A DNA stretch of 64,000 bases from Kappaphycus alvarezii (lineage: Eukaryota > Rhodophyta > Florideophyceae > Gigartinales > Solieriaceae), in NCBI GenBank assembly GCA_002205965.3, contig NADL03000620.1, positions 2,356,001 to 2,420,000 on the forward strand. The letters are read 5' to 3'. The notes beneath the pieces were generated by a model that had not been told where the DNA came from, did no database searches, and was given only the letters and a program-made list of their open reading frames with translations. How positions within the stretch are numbered: position 1 is the stretch's first letter; the number at the start of each line of letters is the position of its first letter. Positions 34,501 through 43,988 of this stretch are shown here, in pieces. Both the position numbers and the translations under genes were made by a program.

Positions 34501-36969
34501 GTCTCAGAACTAAGCTGTCAACGAAGAAAATCGTTCTTCATTGTTCTCGAGTCGTGTCGATGACATCGAAAGTACATAATGTTCCAGATCAAATATCGTT
34601 CCTTGTGACTGAGATTACTGCCAATCGGGCAAAGTACAAGGACGTCGAAGTTGATATAAACAAGAGTACTCCAACTAGTCGATCGGACAAAGATGCTGGA
34701 AGTACCACTCTTGAGGAAGTAACGAAGTTTCCAAAAGAGTTGAAGTCACAGAAGCAAGCAATACTTCGCCAAACGAATCGCGATTGGTGATGAAGCCTGT
34801 GACGAAAAAAATCGCTTCGATCGCACCAGGGTGGCTTATTGATGAATCTATCCGAAGGAAAACTCCAATTACAAGGATAAAAACGCGTATGAAAGTATAT
34901 TAGAAGCTCACCCAGAGATGCAAATCTTATATCGTCGCATTGTTTCTTCCAAGTCAAAATTGACGGAAAATCAGAAAAATTGAAATTGAAGTGCAGATTG
35001 GTTCCACAGGGAATAGGGATAAGGAGAAAGCATTTCATCCGTAAGGACTAGGCAACGGCTCAGTTTCCTGTTATACGGGCTCTTCTTTCCGCTGCAGCGA
35101 TACTTCGACTTTCGTTAGCAACGATTGACATCTCTGGTGCATTTCTCCAATCGGGACCGTTGAATCGCAACGTTTATGTCAGCCTGCACCAAAGGATGGA
35201 CTACGAATAGCTCCTTCGTGTGGAAGCTTCTCGTCCCCGCTTACGGTCTCGAGAATCAGGCCGTTTGTGGTAACTTGCAGTCAAGAATGGATGTTAGACA
35301 ATGGACTTGAATGCGTCCCTGGAATACCGCAATTATTTCTGAAACGTGAATCAACTGGAAATCTGCTTCTCATTGTTGCTAAATCGTGGCCGAATTTCTT
35401 CTGGCTGGAAATGCACAAAGGATTTAAGATTTCCATGTGTGATTTCCAAACGTTTTAAGGTCGCAGATTCATTTCTGATTCGAACTTGGTTTTCAACAGA
35501 CTCCACATCTTCCAGGACAGCGATCTTGAAATCACTGTCCAATGAAGGATATTTGGATACTATTGTCAAACCCCCATTAGACCGCAATAGAAGGAAGTAT
35601 CAAGAAGCTAAATGATCACCGATGAACTTAAGCTGTTTCAAGCTCTTGCTGGACAGCTGAATTGGCTTAGGCATGGTGTTCTCAGTTTACTGCATTTGTA
35701 TCTGGTACATTGCAGCAATGGACTTCCGATCTAAGAGTGCGCCACTTGAGTGAAGCCAGTCGGGCTCTTCATGAAGTTCGCCAACTTACTCCGGTCCTCA
35801 CGTATCGAGTTCCTTCAAAAATGACGTCAGTAGCAACGATGCGGCTTGCTTAGCCTTCTCTGATGCGAGCCAAGGCAAATCGTTCTACGGCCAAACAGGT
35901 TACTTCTCCGGAATCTTCTTTCCGAACTCTAAGATAATCCAGGCTATCGACTGGCACAGCTCTAAGCAGGTTCGAGTCTCGTTTTCGTCCATGGGGGCGG
36001 AGATACTTGCAGCGGCTAGTTTGCCGTGAGTCCAGATCTTGGATCGATCTGGACTCACGGCAAACTGCATAATCAAGATGTACTCTTCCGGCAGTTCCCT
36101 GCCACTTATCTTGACGATTAATTCACATGGGCTCTACTCGACTATCACTACTCTTCATGAAAGTTGTGATTACAGGCTCCATCCCACTGTCAAAGGCTTA
36201 GAAATTCCTTCAAATCTGGAGAGATCGCTGTCCTGCAGTAAAAAAGGCACAAATAACTTGGCCCATGCCTTGACAAAGCGGAATTAAATACTTTCCGAAA
36301 ACTTAACCGGACTTGTGCACTTGGATATCTAGACTCGGCGATACTTGATAATGCTGAGAAAATGTAGCCGAATCGAGAACTTGAGGAAAAAAGAAGATAA
36401 TCTTCTAGCTTAGCCGATGTACCCACGGATTCCAGCAATAAATCCCGTTTTTGTTAAGTTCTTATTCAATTGACGGTACAATTCTGCATGTTTACCTTTC
36501 TGTAAGCATGCTTACACAAGAGTTGGTGCATACCCGGTGCCATAGTACTGGTGCAAAATTCATCTTCTGTAACACGTGGCAGTTGTTGTTAGATGAGTCA
36601 TGTGCGTCTGAAATTGCTGGCATGTTTCGTTGACAGGTGAAAATGCATATCTGTGACAAAGTCTTCTCCTTTATAGGTAGGACTTCCGACGACAAGGTAT
36701 TGAAATTTACTCAACCCTGGAGTGCTTTGTGTCGTGCAGTATTTCGTAACGTACTGTACATGTCTGATGCTCATGAATAGGGCTACTGCTGGATTAAGAC
36801 TGTTCATGCGATGGGAAAATACTGTATTGTACTGTGCGTGGCATGTCAAACAGTTGATTTCAAAGTAGTCGAAATGCACAGAAATTATTTGGGTTTTCTA
36901 GTAATTTACTGTGTTAATATTTTACTTGGGCCTATTGCCGTAGGACCGTTTCGGCCCAACCGGGGGGCA

Positions 36970-37376
36970 TGTTGTACAGTGCATACTGTACAAACGGTCT
37001 TGTCCAATCGCGGGCCACGACTACAGTGATTTGGCAAATTCGATGACTTGTGCCGTATTTGACAGGTGGCAGTACTGGTGTATGGTGCTACCGGTAATAC
37101 AGTGCTGTACTTATCGAGCTGTTACCACTCCTATATTTCCATGCAAACGGCTATAGAAGGCAGAGATCTCCGCCCGATCGGGGCGATAGGAGGGAGAAGA
37201 GAGGATAGGAAAAAGCGGTCAATCGGACTACCTACCTACCTGTGTGTCAACTATCTATGGCGATCGGCCTAATTAATCACACCAAATACGGGACTGCAAC
37301 GGCATCCCGGGGCTTTTGTACCCGTTCACTGTGCCTTCCTTCCTCGCTCACCCTCGCTGACACTACGCATACTACA
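36970..37376 (+). repeat. Copia-2 3' LTR
   Basis: 407 bp, practically identical to the 5' LTR and preceded by a G-run (ACCGGGGGGCA) that fits a polypurine tract. It ends CATACTACA, then TACGCACTTCC. Confidence 0.9.
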
Positions 37377-37575
37377 TACGCACTTCCTGTACATACCCTC
37401 AGAACGGAGGTTCTCTGGAATACACCGTATGCACAATTTCAAGTTGCGGCCTAAGTGTCGCTCAAAACTCCTTCCACCAAACAACTGGCGTTATTCTGGG
37501 CGAGTCTCGCCGCGTGAAGAGCGAAATATGATCGCTGCGCATCAGCAATCGGAACGGCTACCCGTGCGGCAATGC

Positions 37576-37599
37576 CAGTGTACAGTATGCTGTACACTG
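37576..37599. repeat. Perfect 10-bp inverted repeat built on GTACAG
   Basis: CAGTGTACAG (37576-37585), loop TATG, CTGTACACTG (37590-37599), followed by more GTACAGTAG sequence. It is the same motif family as the copia-2 LTR tip and the block upstream of the acyl-CoA synthetase. Confidence 0.8.
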
Positions 37600-37642
37600 T
37601 AGTACAGTAGTCGTCTGGTCGTCAGTTGCGCAAGCTATTTTT

Positions 37643-37717
37643 TTGCGCATGGCGCTTGCACGTGGACGACATGGACCATCTAGCTCCTAACTAGCAATAT
37701 AGTCGGATCCTGCAGCG
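37643..37717 (+). repeat. Dispersed repeat segment, copy 1
   Basis: CGCATGGCGCTTGCACGTGG, then ACGACATGGACCA and TATAGTCGGATCCTGCA match a segment at ~56983-57060 with scattered differences. It is probably a remnant of an unnamed transposon. The second copy lies in the AT-rich region. Confidence 0.6.
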
Positions 37718-37979
37718 GACACTTGTTATACTAAAGCCATGAATATTCATAATAATAATATTATAATATATTATACAGTATGTATTAACTTTGTTGACAT
37801 CTACAACTTTTATAGATGTCAAACTGCAGACATTGTGTGGGCACTATATGTAGTTGAGTAATCATTTTATCTATTTTTACTAGATTGGATCGCCACTGAA
37901 GATGTTTTTTTGTTTTTACTTTATTACACTATTGTCCAGGCATACAGTACTGTACGTAGGTGGATACGGCACCTCCTAC

Positions 37980-38425
37980 TAGTGTCTATACGACCATGCT
38001 CTGTCCTCATATGAGGCACACTTTGTCCTCATATGAGGACAGTTTCCGTTACATTTTGGAAAGGTCAATGTTTTGGAAGGCCGAAATTTTTACTGGAAAA
38101 CAGGTTTTTCCTGTTAAGTTACAGTACAGTAATTTTTACTCTACGTGCGCCCTCGTTTCTGAAACCCCCCACGATAATACGAACTATTTTTCCTTCCAAA
38201 ACGTAGTCGTTTTCACAACTTCTTGCGAAGAGCGGAAGCTGGTGAGGGAAAATTGCTCTAGGCTTAACCGAGGTCAATAATCTTGAAAAGTTTGTTTTGA
38301 TCGGCCATCTACACTCATGAACTAATGCGGAGGGACAAGAAATGCGCTGAGGTAAAAAAGAATTGTATTGAAAAAAAAGGGCTAAAAGATGTTCTCATAT
38401 GAGGACAACGGTCCAATAGACACTA
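37980..38425. mobile_element. Palindrome-bearing MITE, full copy
   Basis: A 446-bp non-coding element with terminal inverted repeats of about 35 bp: TAGTGTCTATACGACC on the left, and the inverse of TAGTGTCTATTGGACCG on the right. Each end runs into the palindrome GTCCTCATATGAGGAC, seen at 38003-38018 (one end altered), 38025-38040 (perfect) and 38391-38406 (one change). The flanks are compatible with a TA or CTAG target duplication. No transposase frame, so it must depend on a partner in trans. A 59-bp minimal version lies at 43792-43850. Order unknown; TA flanks would suit Tc1/mariner. Confidence 0.75.
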
Positions 38426-38853
38426 GCTAGCTAGCTACGGGGGAAAAATTGGGTCGTTTCAGTGGTTGGCCCTATGTTCCAAGGACAGGAATCGCCTGTT
38501 CCCGTTTTCTGTTAGTTTTAGTCCAAAAGCTACTCACTGGTACACCTGCGGGGAGGAAATGTTCCAAAGTGCATCAAATAATAGGCACACATAGCCGGCA
38601 TGAGGGAACCAAGAAATGGTATTAGAAACAGTATGAACGGGTCCACGATCGCAAGAAAGCTGGCTCGAGGCCAGGTAGCAAGCAGACAGGAAATGGACGT
38701 GGCAGCGGCAGCAGCTTGCCTTTGCATGAATATGTGGTGCCAAACTAGTGTCTAACATTTAGGGTTTGGCACTAACTCTAAACAAGCATCAATGAATGCT
38801 AGGAATCATCTGTCCTCTCCATCAACACTACACTATCCAGTTGCTGCCAGCAT
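38426..38853. other. Unassigned spacer
   Basis: About 430 bp between the MITE and the lone LINE tail. Short frames only; nothing recognised. Confidence 0.4.
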
Positions 38854-38927
38854 ACAAATTTACTGGATACCAACCCACATATCTACCACAGTAAAGTAAC
38901 CCCCATTTACACATTTACATTTACACA
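38854..38927 (+). repeat. Solo LINE A 3' tail
   Basis: ACAAATTTACTGGATACC, CAACCCACATAT and then CACAGTAAAGTAACCCCCAT, ending in (A)TTTACA repeats. It matches 7998-8058, the 3' UTR of the LINE A copy, with few differences. With no coding part attached it is either an extreme 5' truncation or a SINE that borrows the LINE tail. The extra TTTACA units at its end look like the simple-repeat tail left by target-primed insertion. Confidence 0.72.
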
Positions 38928-39084
38928 TACAGTAGTTGAATGGAGTCTGTCCCTCGTTGGGCAGCAAGGGAAGAGATGAAGGGCGGGAGCGGAGATGCCT
39001 TGTTGTCGGCCAGGGGGTTGGATCGGGTGAATGCAGCAGGATAGTGCGGTGTCATACAGCACGTATGGAGATGCATTTATTTCT

Positions 39085-39760
39085 TTACTGTACTGTACTG
39101 TACAAATGGAATACCGCAGTACAGTACAGTACAGTACAGTACAATACTAGGGTGGCACATGGCCCGAAGCCTCCACCCCACACTCCACACTCCACACCCC
39201 AATTCAGGCCCATCCAAGCGGGTGGAGGGTGTACCGTAGCACAGCCCCCAGGGGCATGTGATCCGGGCCGCTTGAATCTTCCTCGTCGGCCCACAGCACC
39301 CGAGAGACCAGTCCCGCTGATACCGTACCGCCCCGCACATCTTACGCACAATACTGTACCGTACTGTACAGTACACCACAACGTAGCCTAGTTCCGTACG
39401 TACACATCCAGTGTACTGTACAGTAGATTGGATGCGAGGGGCGTACAAGACGTGGGGGCGCGATTCTGGACGCTGCAATGCGGGGGGATTACAGTGACTG
39501 GGTACGTTACTAGATTCATCCGCGACGGATGGGGTGATGTCCGCTTGGCGCTTGTCCAATATCGGGCCGACGTGGTACAATACAGTACAGTGTTGTTCTG
39601 AACAAACCCTCGAGCACTTAGCAGTCTCGTGACTCGGTCGCTTTGCCCCGCCCCACTCTACTGTACGTACGGTACACTACCGACGGTACAGTATAGTACA
39701 GTAGTGTACACCGAAGAATCACCAACCGTGCTATATTGTACAGTACAGTACACAAAAGCT
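39085..39760. repeat. Block of TACTGTAC/GTACAGTA arrays upstream of the acyl-CoA synthetase
   Basis: Runs of the TACTG unit (~39086-39102) face runs of the inverse CAGTA unit (~39119-39144) across a 16-base spacer, forming a long stem. More GTACTGTACAGTAC-type palindromes follow at ~39352-39372, ~39412-39425, ~39580 and ~39659-39755, the last ending ~120 bp before the synthetase ATG. They could be a regulatory array, a hairpin-forming microsatellite or repeat debris; the sequence alone does not decide. Confidence 0.65.
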
Positions 39761-39875
39761 TGGTACCAACCTCCCGGTCTAATCCCTCCCCGCCGCGACA
39801 GTTGCAACTCCGCCGCTTCCACCACCCCCCCCCCTACACCTCGATCACATCTCCACTTTCCCCAACGTGCGCACC

Positions 39876-41848
39876 ATGCCCATCCCCGCCGACGACGTCT
39901 CCATGGTGCTTCCGTCCTCCACCATCCGACATGCGGCTGGGCCCCTGACTTTGCCACCGACGTTCCGCATCCGGAGAAACCGCCGCTCACTTCCGTCTTT
40001 CACCTCTTGGAGCGTTCCGCACAGACCTCGCCTACGGCTTCGTCGCTCGGTTGGCGTGCTACCAACGCCCCGGATGCACCGTATGAATGGTGGACTTATG
40101 CTCAGTTTCATGCCTTTGCTGATGCTTTGGGGCGCAGTTTTGTCGCGCATGGCTTGCAAAAGGGCGATCGTATTGGCATTTATGCTCGCAATTGTCCGCA
40201 ATGGGTTCTTGTTCAGTATGCGGCTATGAGTCAGGGCTTGGTTATTGTGCCGATTTATGATACTTTGGGACCGAATATTGTCGAGTATGTGTGTAATCAT
40301 GCAGAGGTCAAGATGGTTTGTGTCAGTGTTGCCAATTATCCCAATTTGGCTTCCGTTCGTGATGCGGGTAAGATTCCCTCGGTGGACCATGTTGTCATTC
40401 TTGGAGATCGAGACGTGGAGCCTATCCCAGACGCTATTACTGGTCAAGGTATTATCGACATTGTGCCTATGCTTGATGATGGCAAGCAGGCCGTAAAGAC
40501 AGACATGTATCCTCCGCCGCCTGTGGGCTTGGATGATCTTATGGTTATTATGTATACGTCGGGCACCACGGAAACCCAAAGGGTGTCATGTTGAAGCACC
40601 GCGCCATCATGGCCTCGGTCTCGTCTGCCTATGCGTTTTTCACAAAGTGGGGTCAAGCCTTTGGTTCTCAGGACGTCTTTTTGTCCTTCCTCCCTTGTCT
40701 CACATTTACGAGCAGCAAGCCGAGGCCCTAGTTATTGGCCAAGCAGGCAAGATTGGCTTTTACTCCGGTGACATCAAGAAAATTCTCAGCGATTTGGAGA
40801 CCCTCAAGCCCACCGTCTTTGCGGCGTCCCTCGAGTCTTGCCCGTCCAACAGCGCATCGAGGAAAATGTCGAAAGCAGCTCATTTTTGAAGAAGACCCTC
40901 TTCCACTGGGCCTATGCTCGTCAGGTGCGCGCAGAGGAGAATCCGGAGAGATCAGCCGCTTTGGCTTGTGGGATAAGCTCGTCTTTGCAAAAGTCCGCGC
41001 AAGTTGATGCCCAATGCCGACTTGTCATCACTGGGTCCGCACCTATGTCCGCTCAGACAAATGACTTTCTCAAGGTCTGTCTCAAATGCCCCGTGGTGCA
41101 GGGGTATGGACTCACCGAGACCGTCGGTGGAATGGTGTGCTCCGTGCCCGGCCAGTCCAAGTCTGGGCATTGCGGCGGTCCACTGCCCGGCGTTCAGATC
41201 AAGCTGAGGGACTTGCCAGATATGGGCTATTTGGGATCGGATAAGCCCAACCCGAGGGTGAAATTTGCGTCAAGGGAGATATTGTCTTTTCTGGGTATTA
41301 TAAGAACGAGGAGGCAACCGCAGAGGTGTTTGATGAGGAAGGGTTTTTCCGAACTGGAGATGTGGGCATGTGGCGTGAAGATGGTGGACTGCAGATTATT
41401 GACCGCGCAAAGAATCTTTTCAAGTTGTCGCAAGGAGAGTATGTGTCTCCAGAAGCACTGGAGCAGGAATACCAAAAGGCGAAATTGGTAGGACAGATCT
41501 ATGTGTATGGAAACTCACTGCATTCGACATTGTTAGCAGTGGTGGTGCCGGATGTGCCGGCGGCAAAAGCGTGGGGTGATGCGCACGGACTGGGCAACTT
41601 GGAGAGCATTGCAGCTGCGCCGACTTAAGAAGGACATGTTGGAGCAATTGGCGGAGATGAGGGTTAAGAGTAGCTTAAAAAAGTATGAGGAGATTAAGGA
41701 TGTGATTATTGAGGTGAATGACTTGAACGACCTTGGGCAAGGGTTCCATGTCGACAATAACTTGATGACGCCGTCTTTCAAACTCAAGCGGCCGCAGTTG
41801 AAGACCAAGTATCAGGTCGCCTTGGACGCTCTGTATGAGACAAACTGA
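39876..41848 (+). CDS. LACS: Long-chain acyl-CoA synthetase (AMP-forming; frame-disrupted)
   Basis: Activates long-chain fatty acids to acyl-CoA with ATP, feeding lipid synthesis, membrane remodelling or beta-oxidation; relatives sit on ER, peroxisome or plastid membranes. Visible in order: KGDRIGIYARNCPQW (~40165); the P-loop start MYTSGTT (~40550) leading into PKG; FLP and SHIYEQQAEA (~40690-40725); LVITGSAPMS (~41022); YGLTET (41105); FFRTGDVG (~41344); DRAKNLFKLSQGEYVSPEALE (41401-41463), the eukaryotic LACS signature; and LTP/MTP-SFKLKRPQL near the C-terminus (~41770). About 657 codons match the family. The ATG at 39876 gives MPIPADDVS and is the first Met before the conserved region. 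The frame changes about eight times. At 40567-40584, ~40695, ~40828, ~41005 and ~41255 each change fits a one-base gain or loss in a homopolymer. All core motifs survive, so I favour a live gene with sequencing errors over a pseudogene. Confidence 0.88.
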
Positions 41849-43130
41849 AGTTTTCGGTGTCGTGGAACCGACATGTGGTGCGAATCTTGCGGAATTCGAA
41901 AAGACTTGGATTGCGTTTCTTGAACTGAGGTGGCGTCGGAGCGGTACATGGCTCGTAGTCGGGGCCCTCGTGAAATCCCCCTTGCATGATTGAGCATTGA
42001 CTGGTAAAGCATCCTTTGTAGAGCGTGCTGAGTGAAACTGTCATTATCTCGGTTCACTAGCAATATGCTCTCTTGATACATGTAGAGTTGTTCAACCATT
42101 GCAACCGCAGTTTGCACCTCAGCGCCCTCCGAGCAAAATCTCTCCGCCATAGCAATGCCAACCAGAAACCACGTGGGGCCTCCTGCCTACGTGGAGTCTC
42201 ACTGACATGCGACTATGTATGTGCATATATTGTTTCTGCGTTGCATGCTGATGACAAGGATTGTCGTCGTGCGGCTGGTGCGGCATAAGATCTACTAGTA
42301 TCGCGCGATTGGCGGGGCACGGCGTTTGGTAGTTTGTTGTCATGGAGCGGCGGGACAGGATTGCTAAAGAGTTGCATTATAATGGGGTGGCTACACGGTA
42401 GGTTGACGGCGGGCTCCATGCCGGGGGGCTGGGGTTTCTGTCGCAATGAAATTATAAAGCATAAAGGCAGTGAATACTCTGCTGAGTTGCATTATTGTCC
42501 GAAGTTGACTTTCATAAAGGTTCTACAGTACTGTACTGTTCCCGTCCTCCCTATCTTACTGACCTCCTCACGTTTTGTTTGCGCTCTTCTCGGCGCCCGC
42601 GCTGAATTTGGCGCGGGCGCCGGATCTGTGTCCGCTCGTATGTCCTGGGGACGGAACAACCATGCCTCAAGATCTCTCGCTGCACCGTTGTTGCTGATGG
42701 TTATTTCGAGTGGATTGTCGTCCCGCGCCCCCAGCGCACGTGGGACGACCTGGGAAAGACGTGTAAGGACGGCTCTTCCACTCGAACAGGGTTTTCAAAG
42801 TTCGCTGTTTCCTATCGCTTTTCAACCTACTGTCTTTGTTAAAGTCTCCGAAGGAACGTGGTCTGCGCAGCCCTGTCAGTCCGTCGGCAAGTTCGTTCGT
42901 CCGAGTTTTCTTTGTTTTGGTTGTCGTCGTCTGTAAGTTGTCATGCTTACACTAGAAGTTTTTCAAGCAGTCTGGATCCCGTATTTAGACGGTGGAATTT
43001 TCTTCTAGTCCCCCTTTTCTTTTGTCCTTGTCGGAGTGGGTGATGGTTCAGCCGTCGCCTGGAGATGTTCGGTCTTCTAGAGTGTACCCACTATACCTGT
43101 CCGGTTCAGGTTTTTGAACACATTAAAAGA
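41849..43130. other. Unassigned DNA downstream of the acyl-CoA synthetase
   Basis: About 1.3 kb. A plus-strand frame of 200 codons (42334-42936) shows no recognisable domain and has shifting composition, so I do not call it a gene. The stretch contains TACAGTACTGTACTGT at ~42524-42540 and a strong GC hairpin at 42591-42622. Confidence 0.4.
42591..42622. repeat. Perfect 12-bp GC-rich inverted repeat
   Basis: CGGCGCCCGCGC (42591-42602) and its exact inverse GCGCGGGCGCCG (42611-42622) around the 8-base loop TGAATTTG. It is far more GC-rich than its surroundings. It may be a structural RNA stem, a protein-binding palindrome or an element end. Confidence 0.7.
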
Positions 43131-43177
43131 TTCCCCCCTACTGAACTGTAATCATCGAGAGTCAATCTGCATTACAA
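43131..43177 (+). repeat. Fragment of a copia-1-like LTR
   Basis: TACTGAACTGTAATCATCGA then GAGTCAATCTGCAT resembles the copia-1 LTR segment at ~25374-25412. It abuts the left end of the Tc1/mariner element, which probably inserted into or beside this older LTR relic. I do not see the matching remainder beyond the right end at 45293. Confidence 0.55.
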
Positions 43178-43179
43178 TA

Positions 43180-43292
43180 CAGTGGTGGCACAAAATTTAT
43201 GACACGCCGCACCTTATGGGGTATACTGTACACAACTATACATGGGCACATCAGGGAGGCGTATCTATGCTATGAAATGGTGCTGAGTTCAT
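43180..43292. repeat. Tc1/mariner left terminal inverted repeat
   Basis: Starts CAGTGGTGGCACAAAATTTA and includes CACATCAGGGAGGCGTAT and GCTATGAAATGG before the interruption at ~43295. Pairs with 45175-45290. Confidence 0.8.
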
Positions 43293-43294
43293 TT

Positions 43295-43689
43295 GGGTGT
43301 CGCGCAAAGTGGACAATGCGCTTGAGTAGAAACGCTCGCCTACAGAGATGCCAGGTAATTACAGCCAGTACTGTAAGCTTTGGTAATAATCTCGAGATCA
43401 TTCCGTACTTAGACATTTCCTTTCTAGCCGGGGACTCTCCCCATCCTAAGGCATCGATCATCTACCACTATGATCACCTGAGTAAACTCAAGTTCTGGAT
43501 TGTACGGAGGAATCCATTTGCTAACCGGGAGGTTCAGCAACCTGTATCTATTCGGGAGAAGGTTTCAGGGCACCCGGGAGAGTTCAAGGAGACGCGGTGC
43601 GATAGATCGCTCGAGGAGAACCAGGAAAAACAGAATTTACATCTACCATCAATCATCTATTTTCTCTTATCGTACGTGGCCATCCGACA
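43295..43689. mobile_element. Insertion in the left arm of the Tc1/mariner element
   Basis: Comparing the two inverted repeats shows that GAGTT-ATTT is followed directly by CTGGGACTC on the right arm, but by ~395 extra bases on the left arm. The extra segment has short inverse ends (GTGTCG at the left, CGACA at the right). A plus-strand frame crosses it but resembles nothing I know. It may be a small non-autonomous DNA transposon. Confidence 0.5.
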
Positions 43690-43791
43690 CTGGGACTCTT
43701 TTTATGCAACTCAGAGCCAATCATGCAGGACTTTACAAAAAAGGGGCAGTACCATGGCAAAAACTCTAGGAACAGAAAACAAACATGTCTT

Positions 43792-43850
43792 TAGTGTCTA
43801 TCGGACCGTTGTCCTCATATGAGGACAGGAAAACGGCCCAATAGACACTA
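43792..43850. mobile_element. Palindrome-bearing MITE, 59-bp minimal copy
   Basis: TAGTGTCTATCGGACCGTT, then the perfect 16-bp palindrome GTCCTCATATGAGGAC, then AGGAAAACGGCCCAATAG and ACACTA. The whole is a near-palindrome: the two ends of the 446-bp element at 37980 joined with the middle gone. It sits inside the Tc1/mariner element, between the inner left repeat and the end of the transposase gene. Confidence 0.75.
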
Positions 43851-43988
43851 GTGAGCCCACATGACGCCAATGACGTAGTGTAGTAGTTAATCTTCTAGCC
43901 AGAAGGGCGCAGCACATCAGCGAGGACTTATCCCGCATAACGTATTAGCCTCGTGGGTATAACCGACCACATCTTCCATGCTTTAAAA

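Larger units (their letters stand above)
31098..37376 (+). mobile_element. Copia-2: recent Ty1/copia (CoDi-like) LTR retrotransposon, coding part broken
   Basis: A Ty1/copia element of 6.28 kb with near-identical LTRs (31098-31505 and 36970-37376). Domain order from the 5' end: gag (~31.5-32.1 kb); zinc knuckle CMDCGSKDHARGD (~32.63 kb); degraded protease region (~32.9 kb); integrase (~33.59-34.1 kb, with SRFCNAVVVLTRDMEEAAR and WIAVNGAPASISFDQEFDN, characteristic of CoDi-type elements); a GTPVYFF...KHGIWNLGYVQN segment (~34.19-34.33 kb); reverse transcriptase remnants (~34.8-35.6 kb); RNase H (~35.85-36.29 kb); and a G-rich tract before the 3' LTR. The coding part is interrupted, perhaps ten times or more. 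The LTRs imply a very recent insertion, which sits oddly with that damage; homopolymer sequencing errors may inflate the break count. I see no target duplication. Confidence 0.85.
37377..37979. other. Spacer with palindrome and a dispersed repeat
   Basis: Non-coding sequence after copia-2. It contains a perfect hairpin (37576-37599) and a ~75 bp segment shared with 56980-57060, both listed separately, and a short AT-rich stretch (~37735-37785). Confidence 0.5.

Noticed and set aside
39085-39145. CRISPR-like array
   Set aside because: The repeats are 5-bp simple-sequence units facing each other, without uniform spacers, in a eukaryotic setting.
39077-39580. 167-codon minus-strand frame upstream of the acyl-CoA synthetase
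   Set aside because: Its length comes from TACTG/CAGTA arrays that happen to lack stops in this frame (Tyr-Cys-Thr-Val-rich repeats); no protein character.
39629-39875. N-terminal extension of the acyl-CoA synthetase frame
   Set aside because: It is Tyr/Val/Pro-rich translation of GTAC palindromes and upstream DNA; the ATG at 39876 is a more sensible start.
42334-42936. 200-codon plus-strand frame
   Set aside because: No motif, changing composition, and it spans a perfect GC hairpin; not supported as a gene.
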